NCBI GenBank assembly: GCA_029891345.1
Contig: CM057009.1
Span: 295,865,966 to 295,929,965, forward strand
Length of the DNA: 64,000 bases
Reading direction: 5' to 3'
Source: Dryococelus australis
Taxonomy: Eukaryota > Arthropoda > Insecta > Phasmatodea > Phasmatidae
The notes under the pieces are model-generated. The model saw only the letters and a program-made list of their open reading frames with translations, was not told the origin of the DNA and searched no databases. Shown here in pieces: positions 12,336-22,888 of this stretch (within the stretch, counting starts at the first letter, position 1; each line of letters opens with the position of its first letter). The translations under genes and the position numbers were made by a program.

Positions 12336-12343
12336 GTCATGAC

Positions 12344-12649
12344 TAGAGATAGTGGAAAATCGCGGAAATATTTTGAGCCAACTAATCCTCGACAATGCTC
12401 TTGCGAGTTTATTCTTTAAAGATTGGATGAACAAGGTCTTGACTCGGCTAAGTTATTTGCAGACCAATCGCAAACGTTCTGCATTATAGTATCAGAATCC
12501 TCATTGGCCCAGTTAAACGGGATAGTAACTTCATACATGCATGACGGCCAATAATAAAATAAAACTGTCGGAAATATGTACAGCACGTTGAATCCTAGCA
12601 AACAGTCAACTTTTCCCGCGATAAACAGTCATGTCTAACCATAATGTCC
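12344..12649. other. No gene recognised; possible degraded hAT-type end
   Basis: Immediately after the duplicated GTCATGAC the sequence begins TAGAGATAGTGGAAAATCGCGG. A partly complementary TTTTCCCGCGATAAACA precedes GTCATGTC at about 12,612-12,635. This could be a second hAT-type insertion abutting the first, but the ends match poorly. Confidence 0.3.
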
Positions 12650-12760
12650 AGTCATGACCAACATGTGCAGCAATCCGTCGATATGTCGATCCCGCCTCGC
12701 GAAGTCCCACGATGCGAAACCTCTCAAATATCTTTACGTGCACAACAAGGGCACGCAACC
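12650..12760 (-). pseudogene. Tc1/mariner-type transposase helix-turn-helix fragment
   Basis: The minus strand encodes FERFRIVGLREAGSTYRRIAA followed by HVGHDW. This matches the N-terminal DNA-binding helix-turn-helix of Tc1-like transposases (pattern R-I-V-G-L-x-E-A-G-x-S-Y-R-x-I-A-x-x-x-G). No second helix-turn-helix or DDE core follows, and the upstream side is taken by a 51-bp tandem repeat. It is a short relic. Confidence 0.55.
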
Positions 12761-12761
12761 A

Positions 12762-12875
12762 CCTTCCAGGCATTGCGATAACTCGACTGCTACACAAGTA
12801 TGCTACATGCAACCTTCAAGGCATTGCGATAACTCGACTGCTACACAAGTATGCTACATGCAACCTTCCAGGCAT
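12762..12875. repeat. 51-bp tandem repeat, about 2.2 copies
   Basis: Units start at 12,762, 12,813 and 12,864 and contain AGGCATTGCGATAACTCGAC and TACACAAGTATGCTACATGC. The first two units are nearly identical. The third breaks off after about 12 bp. Confidence 0.9.
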
Positions 12876-15800
12876 ATCCGATGCTGTCTGGCGCTTTGCT
12901 GTACACGGGACAGCAAAGTGAATGGTACAACGCCGTCTTCCGACCGATGTCCTTGAAACTTTCATCAGTTTAACTACACGCCTCCAGCATACAACTATCG
13001 TACTCTCGTTCAACTGGACATCATTCTTTAGGGTGTTGCATTTATTTTTATTCAAAGTGGATGTTTTTGAACAACACCGACAAACACTTTAGCAGGTTGT
13101 TCCTTACACAAATATAAGTCGAAAACATATGCACCATTTCCCCCGTAAATGATTATTAAGAGAGCTAAGGGCCCCAAAATACTGTGCCATGAAATGCTTT
13201 TAGTTTTAAAAAATATATAATTCAATAATTGCGGTTAAGTAACAAATCGGTGGATAATGATTTGCATAAAGGATATCTTATCTCTCTGAAAACGCAGTTG
13301 GTAATAACATCAACGATTGCTTGAAAATTTGTAACACAAAGCTGTAAACTATTTTAAGGAAAAATTATGAATCATCACGTATAAATTAACAGAAAAGATC
13401 GTCTTGTTGGATCACTGTCAGGTGAACCGTTTTTTTTCTTCAAGAAATGAATGCGGACATATTAAAACAGATGGCGAGTGGCCTGGCATTCAGACCACGC
13501 ACAACATCTGCCTTGAATTTCATTGTAGGGCCTTCGCACACTTCCTGAAAACAGTGTGATTAGTTCACTTACTTCCGTAATTGCAGCATTTAGTAACGTT
13601 TCAAAACGTTTGTTTACAACAGCACTATCTACCTTGTGTTTATTTGTAGGCACAGTACATTACCACTTTACTAGTGTGCTTTCTTGGTGCTGCACAGGAA
13701 ATCAAAGTTTGTACGTTTAAAGAACGGTGACTGGTATTCTTTTTTCACTCGCGTATCGTTCGTCATAAGACCTGTGCCTTGTGTGTTGCCTACCTGTCGC
13801 ACACACTAACCTTGAAACCCACAGTTGTGACTGTATATGTGGAGGGTTCAGGGCATAGCTAGATAAGTCCAAGTTATCGAGAATCACAACTTATTAGTAT
13901 AGCTAGTGATTTTTCGAAAAAAAAAAAAAAAAAAATGAGTACACGGGAAGCTTCAAAACTACAAGCATCCAAGAGCAGTTTGTCTATTGCCATTGGTTGT
14001 CGTCCGCTTGAGAAGGCTTTTTCTTATTTGACCTGGCCACTCAGAATACGGCAACATTAGCACGGTTCCTACGCAATTCGTGTGAAGACACTTAAAATGT
14101 GTAAAAAAGTTATTCAACCAATGAAGATAGGTAAAATACCTTGCAGTGTTTTGAAATATAAATTGTCTTAAAATCTTTTCGTGAAATTCCACTACCCTTA
14201 ACTATTAGAAAAAAATATATTTTTTTCCAGAGAACATTTAGTCTACATATTGATTAATATTTTGCGTCTGGAATTATGTAAAGGCGGTATTTTAATTCCT
14301 GTCAAAATTATTACCGTCAAGAGCTTTTACCAGTAATTATAAAACACGGAATTGGTTTACTTGTGCTCTGAACACGCCACACGACTATCCCTCTTATTCC
14401 CTTTTTCCCTGCCGGGCCCCGCCCTTTCAGTTTTCTATATTGGAAAACTCTTGGGCTTCGGAAACTTTTAGAGGAATTACATAGAAATGAAACAAACCTT
14501 CCGCTTCTTTTTAATGTCAGCAGAGAAATGACTGTCGTTGGCACACATGCGCGGAATGCGCCCAGGGAATGCACCAACGCCCATTCTTCTGCTCGTCTAC
14601 AGGCAGGCGTTCATGTTTCCAGCCCGTGGCGACCAGGCGAGACCTGCGGCTGGCACAGAGTAAACAACAATGTAGAAGTGAAACAACTGCTTACCTTGAG
14701 AACTCTTGCCGCACACGCCAACAAAATGGTAGCAGTAGTATAAATCTGGTATAGTAGTATGATCATATTTCCATATAATTAAAATGGTTATCTATTAATT
14801 TAAATCTAAAATATTTGAAACTAACCTTTTAAACGTATTTTTACAAATCAATTTAAGTAAAAAAATTTAGTAGTGAATCCAAAAGATACATTTAAATCAT
14901 AAATCTAGAAATTAAATTTCGTTTATGAGTTTAAAAAATATATATATTTACACTGGAAATATAGAAAATTAAACTTAAATGTCACAGGACAAATCCTGAA
15001 GTAATTATAAAGTCAAGTTACAAATTTAAGTTAAAAATAATTTGCACATAACATCTTACACTTTTAAACTTCATGTTTATACAACCATAAAGTATTAATT
15101 TTAAATATTACATTTAACCCCTTAAATTTGTTAATTTGGATATTTTAAATTTTAATTATATAGATAAATGATTTAATTAAATGTGGTCCAAGTTGGACCT
15201 GACGTATACCACATACGTCACGTTCCTTAAACATGTCGGAACGCCATTCGCCAATCAGCGCATGGTAACCTACTTGCCAGCCGGCAGTCCAGCTAATGGG
15301 GAACATTCTGAGCGCGCTGTAGCCAATCAGATACAAGGCCCGGTCCCAGAACTTGACGCAGTCACTCAGCAAATGAGTATACCCACATCAAAGGAAACGC
15401 CACGCCATTTCGTGTCTGAGTTATTATGTACTCTGTGCTGTACAGTCCCACTGAAGACAATACAAGTCACGTCAGTATGTTATGCTTAAGCCTTATGGGC
15501 TTATACGTAAACTAATGAGGAGAAACGTAACTCTGATGGAGAACACAATATTAATTCACTCCGGCATTTAATTAAAACCTTTAAGAGTTGTCCTGTTATA
15601 TTACACAGTATAAAACACTTTACAGTTATGCTCGAATACCTTAAATTGCGCCGGGGGAGCGTGCTACGTTAAGTTACTCTATTCCTGCAATTAATTATAT
15701 ATTTTATCTAATTAAACCATAGCCACTCATCTACTGTCCGCGCGCCAGCTCTGAAACCCTGGCAGGAATGCGACCTTGTAACGATAAGCCGGCCACGCTA

Positions 15801-15990
15801 TACGACTGTACTATCGTACAAAGAAAACATTCACTCACCTCGAGGCAGTGGGGTCGCTAATGGTGAACCCGGATTTTCTTGTTCGCTGCACGCGCCTGAT
15901 GCACTGGAGGAATCTCTACTGTCGTCAAGACGTATAACGATACTGTAAATTACATCTGATACAACACCGTCCCTTTCCCAGTATTAAGTC
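12876..15990. other. No gene recognised
   Basis: Over 3 kb with no recognisable protein. It holds an A18 run at about 13,918-13,936. The block at 15,181-15,490 has a 102-codon plus-strand frame and two CCAAT-type motifs (GCCAATCAG) but no recognisable product. A 63-codon minus-strand frame at 13,462-13,653 is followed by possible splice-like borders but resembles nothing I know. Confidence 0.5.
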
Positions 15991-16896
15991 TCAAGCTTCT
16001 GTACGTGACCACAGTACCCTTCCCAGTCGGTGTTGGTTACACTGTCCTACAGATGACTCTGGGAGGTTAGGAGCAAGCTTCTCGGTAAAACACTTTATCA
16101 AATTAATACCGTTCATTTGGCCGTGATAGTCGCCACTGGCAGTGCCGGCTTTATAGACAAGGAGAGCATTTTCTATCAATCCGTTAATACCCCCAGCGTG
16201 CACTACAACTAATCGGTTACCCGAATTCACATTAGCTTGTATGCCAAACACTTCTTCATGTTGCCAACATTTACCAAACGTTAAATTACCGTCTATCCAT
16301 GTCACGTCTATGTAGATAATTTGTTTCCCACCTTGTCTGTGCTGTTTCAACTAGATAGTCGTGGCGCCGAGATACGATGCCAGGTCTCTCAATTAGTATC
16401 TTCCTGTGACTTTGCGATTTTTTCCCACCGAAAACTTAGTTGTTTTACCACCTTACGCAATGAAGTGTGCGACCACGGAAAGTCTATTTTCTCCTTTACC
16501 ACTGGCAGTAATTTTGGAATGGCAGGGACACGTTTTTTCCTGAATATAAAAATCCTGAATCGTCTGCCGAGTTATACATCGATCAAAGTCATCAATATTC
16601 ACGACAGTATGTTCCAGCCTAGTTTTCCGTCGTATACCCGGCGTGTGCAAGCTACCGCCCTCCCCGCTGTTATCTAGTTATTTCTGTATCTTTCATACCT
16701 ATTTAACTAACGTCTGCGACACTCCAGCGTAGTCTGCAGCTCTGGCTGTCCCCTGGTTTACTGTGAAAACATAACGTTTTTGTTTCGCCTCTTCATCACA
16801 CTTTGCAATTATATTACTTAAGATTCCCCGGCCCTCAGAATGCACAGCGGTGTTTTTCTCCCGGACAGACATAACACTGGCAGCGGCGATGTTCAC
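15991..16896 (-). pseudogene. DDE_3 (Tc1/mariner-related) transposase, broken
   Basis: Three minus-strand pieces lie in family order. An N-terminal part (16,896-16,699) carries VHSEGRGILSNIIAKCDEEA and a following helix-turn-helix-like AARAADYAGVSQTLVK-type stretch. A middle part (16,650-16,453) has VVNIDDFDRCITRQTIQDFY. A catalytic part (16,350-15,991) has IIYIDVTWIDGN, where the first catalytic Asp of the usual YLDETW motif is kept but the following Glu is Val. SGNRLVVVHAGG and TASGDYHGQMNG follow. The expected second Asp motif (MDNAPYH type) is missing and the frame runs into unrelated residues. The element's inverted ends were not located. Stops and frameshifts separate the three pieces, so it is inactive. 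Confidence 0.75.
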
Positions 16897-16934
16897 GACA
16901 CTTTGGAGCTAAATGTGTTACTGCAGATAGTACA

Positions 16935-17440
16935 TGCGTGACCACGCTTCCCACTCGCCGCTGTCACTCACTGTCTTGCCTTCCCCTCTCCTCATTCCCC
17001 GCGGTTCAAGAGGTGGCGCGCGGGCAGTATCTACGAGTCCGTACGTCGCCTGCTGGAACGGCATTACTTCTGCGTTGCCGAAGGCTGATATACATCACGA
17101 CTACGGCGGACGAAACCCCATCTGCTGGTCCATCTGGTCCTGTCGTCTGCTTGGTGTGTTAAGACTCGACTTTAACTTCCTCGCGTCCTTTTATGTGTCC
17201 TGCTTGTCGTGACCTCGCTCTCGTTGGATGTGTGCCACACCGTAACAAGTAGTATTTGTGATGACAGCATTCTTCCGATTACACGAGTGAAGCAGTTGCT
17301 TGTGCCGCAAACTGTAGCAACACGCGCCAGTAAAACATCACTGTCCAGTGACATGGTGGACCTTCAGCGCCTCGAGTCTACCTTGCCAGACGATAGCCCA
17401 AACAATCCGGAGTGGAGAGTGGGAGAATTTGTGCGGCTCT
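16935..17440. other. No gene recognised
   Basis: Moderately GC-rich DNA with overlapping 60-90-codon open frames on both strands. None shows a motif. Confidence 0.5.
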
Positions 17441-17444
17441 CATC

Positions 17445-17665
17445 ATCGAGGTCTTGAGAGCCGATGGGGGTGAGGAGAGGTATGGAGCAGCTCCGGAATG
17501 AAAGGGTGGGGGAAACGGGAGATTCCAGAGAAAACCCGCCGACCAGCGGTATCGCCCAGAGTGATTCCCACGTGCGAAAACCAGAGTGAACCGGCTGGGG
17601 GTTGAACCCGTTTCGCGTTTGTCGGAGACGAGCAGGCTAATGGCTTAGCCGCCGTGGTCCCGTGT
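17445..17665 (-). repeat. tRNA-derived SINE with promoter head, minus strand
   Basis: On the minus strand the copy starts near CGGCGGCTAAGCCATTAGCC, an A-box-like region. It has a B-box-like GGGTTCAACCC, then the family body (GTGGGAATCACTCTGGGCG, GGCGGGTTTTCTCTGG) and the tail ATCGGCTCTCAAGACC. RNA polymerase III internal promoter boxes are therefore recognisable, although degenerate. Confidence 0.75.
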
Positions 17666-17685
17666 CATAGTCCCTACAAACACCC

Positions 17686-17745
17686 TCATCGGATCTCAAT
17701 ACCTCGCTGTTAAGAGCCGCCCAAATCTCTTCACTTACACCCTCA
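17686..17745 (+). repeat. SINE tail fragment, plus strand
   Basis: CCTCATCGGATCTCAATACC and GAGCCGCCCAAATCTCTTCA are the same 3' tail in the opposite orientation, about 20 bp from the 5' head of the minus-strand copy. The two copies form a head-to-tail-fragment inverted pair. Confidence 0.7.
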
Positions 17746-18847
17746 CTCTTTCCTGTCCTATTTTTGAGGCCAAAAATATTCTGTTTCTTTTACAAACTTC
17801 ATTATTAATATCTGAAAATACGTTGTAGTAAACCAAAAATGTGCACAAAAACACAAAATAGATATTATAAAAACCATTTGGAATTTATTTAGAAGAAACC
17901 CTTCCAATTATATAGAGAATTACTCTATAATACAAATTTAAACTTTGAAATTACATGGCATTAAATAAAAAAAACCGTTTGAAAATTACATATATTTTAC
18001 TATAGCATATTATGGCAACCTGCTCTCCTCCCCCAAACACCAAATGCCGGGCGTAACCGAGTTCCGTTCACAATCGGTCCCTATCTGCTTCTCTCCCAAA
18101 ATTCAAGAAGTCAACCCTGATACATTTTCTGCAATGTTCTATCAAACATTGTTCAATTTCCATGAAATGAAGACGGATCCCCTAGGTACGTCACACATGC
18201 ACGCAAGTTCCCAGGAGTTCTTGAAGACAGCAGAGTGTGATGGAGCATTATGAAGCTCGTGGGTAAGGGGGGGGGGGGTAGATGATCGAAGAAGCAAGTG
18301 GTCCGGCACGCGCCGTCAGAATCGTACCAGCTCGCGCGCAGGCAGCAGCGCGACGCATAGTACGACGGGGCAAACACACCCAGGTAAAATTCCACGTGCC
18401 GAACGTCGACAGACTCTCCACGTAGTTTTAGTAGTACAGCAATCGTAGGACTTTGTGTTTTCTTTGAACAGGTGATCGTTGCCGATGTGACACCGTCACA
18501 AAGCAGGAGCAGTTCAATGTTGGGACATGGAGACTAGTTTTGCACATTAGCGTGGCCTCTCTACCCCACATTCACATTGCTTCATTCGAGAACATTTCCC
18601 GAACTTTAGGTAAAACTCTCGCTTAATACGGTTGCACCATTCTAGCTCAGTACGTGACCGAAGATCTCGATTAACATCATTACGAGCCGCCGTTTATGAT
18701 GGCCCAAATACATGATCCAAGATAGCGTCTAATGAACAGTTTATTATTTTTATTTAATAGAAAGATACAGTACTTCGTAAAATTTTTAATATTTGAGTTT
18801 AAATTTATTGTTGTTTTCAATTGAAAATACAAATCGGGCTATGTATA
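17746..18847. other. No gene recognised
   Basis: Contains a G10 tract at about 18,269-18,278 and no recognisable coding or transposon sequence. Confidence 0.5.
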
Positions 18848-19009
18848 ACGTGAGGAGAAGGGTTTGGTATGTTCGGGAACAAAGGGATGGGGGGTAGGAG
18901 CCAGGCGCCGCCCGGTCGCCGTGTTGGAATTTCCCTTTAATCTATTGTTTCCCTCAAAATTTCGCTTTCTTTCCTTTAAAGTTCCCTAAAACTCATTTGG
19001 CCTTGCCCC

Positions 19010-19480
19010 CGTGACCTTGAATGACCTTGATAACAAAAACCCGAGAAAATGTATAAGTCAGAAAGCATATTATATTCCTGACTACTACAAACGAGCTGTA
19101 TGCAGGTGACCTTGACCTTGACTCCTTGACCCCTAAAAATTAAAAAAATTCCAAAAAATTAACAAAATTAAAAAATCCCAAAAATTTATAAATAGTATTA
19201 ATAAAAATTATTTGAAATTTATTATTTAGAAATCTATTTAAAAACTTATATTTCTGCAGGTTCCCCCAGCACCATACCCAGCAGACGACTGACTCCCTCA
19301 CCCCCAGTCCCCTAATATATACCCATTATATCGTATGTCACCATCTTGATTTTTTTCTATCGTCATTTGTTTATACATTACCGGAGGCTGTATCTCATTT
19401 AGTTCGACTACTATATTGGTTTGAATATGTTTTCAACACCTAGGTGGAGCTAGTGTATTAATTGACCCACCAGGCGAAAG
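19010..19480 (+). repeat. TGACCTTGA-rich dispersed repeat, copy 1
   Basis: It contains GTGACCTTGAATGACCTTGA and GGTGACCTTGACCTTGACTC. After an AT-rich stretch come AGACGACTGACTCCCTCACC, ACCATCTTGATTTTTT and TCATTTGTTTATACATTACC, which recur in the same order at 43.0-43.4 and 54.8-55.1 kb. Confidence 0.75.
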
Positions 19481-20313
19481 TTTATTTTTTTTTTGTAGGT
19501 TGTGCTGATAGCATCCTTCTAATTGGATTCTATTTTCAACACATAGGTGGCATTAATTTCTCGATTATGCCGCTTGCTATCGGCCTGTACCGAATGGTGA
19601 CAGTGGCAATTCCTGCAAAGTGCGTGAACAGTAATATTTTTATTTTTTTGTGTTATTCTTAAAGGCGAGTATTTTAATTTTAACTGATTTACATAGTAAG
19701 TAGAGGTTTTTTTTTTCAAAATAAATAAAACACAACATATTTAATATTAATTAATTTAATTTGCAAATATTTTATACATAAAAACATTTATTTCCGACGA
19801 TTTTTTCGAAGGCAAGAAGAGGACATCACATTATTTCATAAGAGGTTGGTATGCACTCGTTCTCAGCTGCAGATGATACACCGAATCGAGTGTACACCCC
19901 GAACCCTTCATCACAATTTTTTCTTCCTCGCAACATATCTTTTGTATATTATCATCTACAACCTTTTCGATGTCATACACATTGTACATGGGTAAATGCT
20001 GTGTCTTGAATGCCGTTCTGCATTGTTCGTCCTGGTTCGGTTCTGGTTTCGAGTAGATACGTTCCAGCCATATATTATATTTAAGAGGCCTTTTTTTTCA
20101 ATCTCTTCCGCAAGTTGGTTTATTAAATTTTGTTTTATACTTTACAGATACGAACAAACATCTTTCGGCGAAGCTGTCAGATTCCATGCAACTTAATCTT
20201 TCAGAAGTCCCCTGAAAGCAGATTGCTTCAGTCAATCAATTTACATTATGTTTGTCTTGAACAAGGACAGGTTTTCGAGCATGAGGTCTACACTCTTTGA
20301 CATGGTTGCCACA

Positions 20314-20526
20314 CTACTCATTACATAATTTTCCCTGATGTTTATCTAGTTCATGTAACACATTCTCTGGAATGCATGTTACTTCATAACACGTGAACAT
20401 ACGACCACACTTATGGCAGACAATATTCAAATAAGGCCATCCGGTCTTCTTCGTGCATTTACCATTCCTGTCATGCCTATGCGCATTGGCAATTTTACTG
20501 TACGTCTTACCACAGTAGTGAGACAA
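20314..20526 (-). CDS. Small C2H2-type zinc-finger frame, unknown product
   Basis: This 70-codon minus-strand frame reads CGKTYSKIANAHRHDRNGKC near its start, a C2H2-like finger lacking its first Cys pair partner. A second, Cys-rich unit (CHKCGRMFTCYEVTC) follows and it ends KHQGKLCNE. It lies inside the long-inverted-end element and may be the remains of an element-encoded DNA-binding protein. Length is far below a usable transposase and no neighbouring frame extends it. It could also be a fragment captured from a host zinc-finger gene. Confidence 0.4.
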   Translation of the reverse strand: MSHYCGKTYSKIANAHRHDRNGKCTKKTGWPYLNIVCHKCGRMFTCYEVTCIPENVLHELDKHQGKLCNE

Positions 20527-20929
20527 TCAACCCGATATCGACAGCGAATTGTCCATACCTTCCACATTCACATCCTCACTTATCGATGGTAGCACCATTG
20601 CATCATCACTTAACTGTACACGGTAGCGATGGCATGTTTACATCATCATTGCATACAGCAGTACTTGTAAGTCCATCACAGGTTTGTGACAGCTAAAATA
20701 CATATTTTTGTTCAGCTGGTGGAGGAATAAGTCCTTTACATATTTTCGAATGTTGTTAAAGATTGCCAGTACTGGCAAAAAGACGAAGGCACTTCTCACA
20801 CCTATATACCATGATGAGCGGATTCACTTTACATTGATGCTTTTTGTGTCATCTAACATTGCTGTTATTCGCCAAGGGAATCATCGCAGTAAATGCATCG
20901 AAGACTGGACACTGTTGACTTAGGTCGCG

Positions 20930-21180
20930 ATGCCGATGGAGCTGCTGTAGGTGGCCCACCCGTAGAGGTCGATGGAGATGCTAATGTAGGTGACCCACCC
21001 TAAGAAGTCGATGGTGTTGTAGGCACCATTCCTGTAGAGGTCTATGGCACTGCTGTTACCACTCCCGAAGAAGTAAGTCGATGGCACTTCCGTTGCTACC
21101 ATTAGCTCTGGAGTGCCCGATAACATCGCAGATGCATAATAAGACTTAGATGCCAAGATGCATAAGCTAGTTGACACTAT
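20930..21180 (+). repeat. 36-39-bp coding-type minirepeat and tail
   Basis: About five imperfect units of the form GAGGTCGATGG...GTAGGTG.CCCACCC run from 20,930 to about 21,075. In the plus frame they read as VEVDG-like acidic repeats broken by stops. The following tail (ATTAGCTCTGGAGTGCCCGA, ACATCGCAGATGCA, GACTTAGATGC) matches 55,880-56,000 and reads there as NSGVPEDIADAE, which suggests a once-coding sequence shared by two elements. Confidence 0.55.
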
Positions 21181-21790
21181 GTATCTCTCATGGCTGCCAT
21201 TGCCAACCTAAGCCTCACAGCTGACACTACTACTTTTAATATACGAGTATGCATGCCCTATGACGTCATATTGACATTGAACCTATCGTATTACGCCATT
21301 AATGCATTGTGCGGGCACCGACCAGCCAATCACCGAGTTGCCACATGATAGCAGCTGAACAATCACATGAAGGCACTGAGACATCACATGCGGGAGTCAG
21401 TCTCTGACTCCTGCCACACCGACCCCTCACAAAAGATGTACTACACACATTTACCTACACTCACACCTACACACACCAACATAAAGGGTCCGAAATATTT
21501 CAATTCGAAGACTGACTCCTGCCGACTAAGTTCTGCTCTTCTGGCTCGGAGTCACGAATGCTGCTCTGGGAAAAACAGGAAATTTTTAGGGAAAAAGGAA
21601 TATTTTTAAGGAAAAAAGGGAAATGTTTAGGGAGAAAGGGAGATGTGTAAGGAAATTTAGTCTATTTTGAGGGGAAAAGCGAAATTTCGAAGGAAAAAGG
21701 GGAAATCCCAACATGGCGGTCGACCGACGCCTGACTCCTTTCCCCCATCCCTTTGTCACAGAACATACCAAACTCTGCTACTAACGTGAG

Positions 21791-22610
21791 CTGCAAATTT
21801 GACAAAATTTCTTTAAATTTAAAATTACTGTCAATGAAATAATGAAACTTACGCCTATCATGCCAAACAGACACAGCGGATAGATGCAACAGCCAAACAA
21901 ACACGTCCTCGTTTACTGCACAAGCCATACCGAGATATTAAGATCACGCTGAAAGTTTGGCCTGTAGAAAGAGCAGACTTCGCCAATAATTTCCTGATGT
22001 CAACTGCTTCACATGTGTCATATAAATATATATGACACCTAAATACGTATATTGATGTAACTGTATACGATTGTGAAATATATGTATTTATAATCAAATG
22101 CGCAATTCCAAAAATGTAATTTTTGTCAAAATTTTATAACATTACTGTAAGTAAAAAATACACTAACATCCAAAACCAATTATTATTTTTGGAAATAAAA
22201 GCAAAATTATAGACACTTTAAAGAATTAATAAGATTTGTATCACACCGAAATTACAAAAGAAGAGAAAAAACATCATAGTTTCTAGTTAGTTGCCCAGTT
22301 CTTACTTCAGAATATTGGCATTAAAAATAATGAACAAGCCTGTTCTCAAATTGAACTTCCAAACAAACACTAAACCTGTACTGAAACTATCATTTATGTA
22401 GAAAGCTTGCAAATATTTTCTTGTGAAAGTTGTAGGCCTATAATATTTTATACTTTTATAGATGTCTACAAGTTTTTTGAAATGCCAATCGCTCAAGGGA
22501 TTTTTTCACGCTGTATACGATATGATAACTAATTGACGAATTTTCCAACGTATTAAACTATGTTACGTGATAGAAAAATACTAGGTTTAAGAGATAATGT
22601 CGAAACAAAC
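21791..22610. other. No gene recognised
   Basis: AT-rich spacer without recognisable features. Confidence 0.5.
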
Positions 22611-22888
22611 TAGGAACACCTGATTTTCGCGAAAATAGTTGGGCGCGGACTATGAGTATTACAATACTCTACTGTCTTTCCAGCAATTTTCTTCTGATTG
22701 TTGGTTACGTGTTCTAGTGAGAAGGCATGTTTTTACTTGACTGGCCAAGCAAAATTAGGTTTCTTCGATATTGAGATTATGTGATTCGCGGGCTAACATC
22801 TAAGACATGTAACAAGTAAATAATCCAATCATGAAAATGGGTTTGAGTGATAGTGCAAGAATGTTTTCGCGAAAATCGGGTATCCCTA
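22611..22888. mobile_element. MITE with palindromic TTTTCGCGAAAA ends
   Basis: The left end is TAGGAACACCTGATTTTCGC and the complement of the right end is TAGGGATACCCGATTTTCGC, both continuing GAAAA. TA borders both ends. A related element lies at 37,681-37,976 and a partial one at about 23,125-23,310. There is no coding capacity. TA borders fit a Tc1/mariner-like origin, but this is inferred. Confidence 0.65.

Larger units (their letters stand above)
18848..21790. mobile_element. Candidate 2.9-kb element with long inverted ends and zinc-finger frame
   Basis: The left end (18,848-19,000) contains TTTGGTATGTTCGGGAACAA, AGGGATGGGGGGTAGGAG and TGTTGGAATTTCCC. The complement of the right end (21,790-21,640) contains TTTGGTATGTTCTGTGACAA, AGGGATGGGGGAAAGGAG and TGTTGGGATTTCCCC. 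These align colinearly for about 100-150 bp, so they are terminal or subterminal inverted repeats. The interior has TGACCTTGA clusters (19,010-19,130), the GCAGACGACTGACTCCCTCA repeat block, a minus-strand zinc-finger frame and a coding minirepeat. No transposase was recognised. Outer borders and target duplication are undefined. Confidence 0.5.

Noticed and set aside
14528-14754. Overlapping plus-strand frames in a GC-richer stretch as a host exon
   Set aside because: No splice-site pair, no motif, and two frames open equally well.
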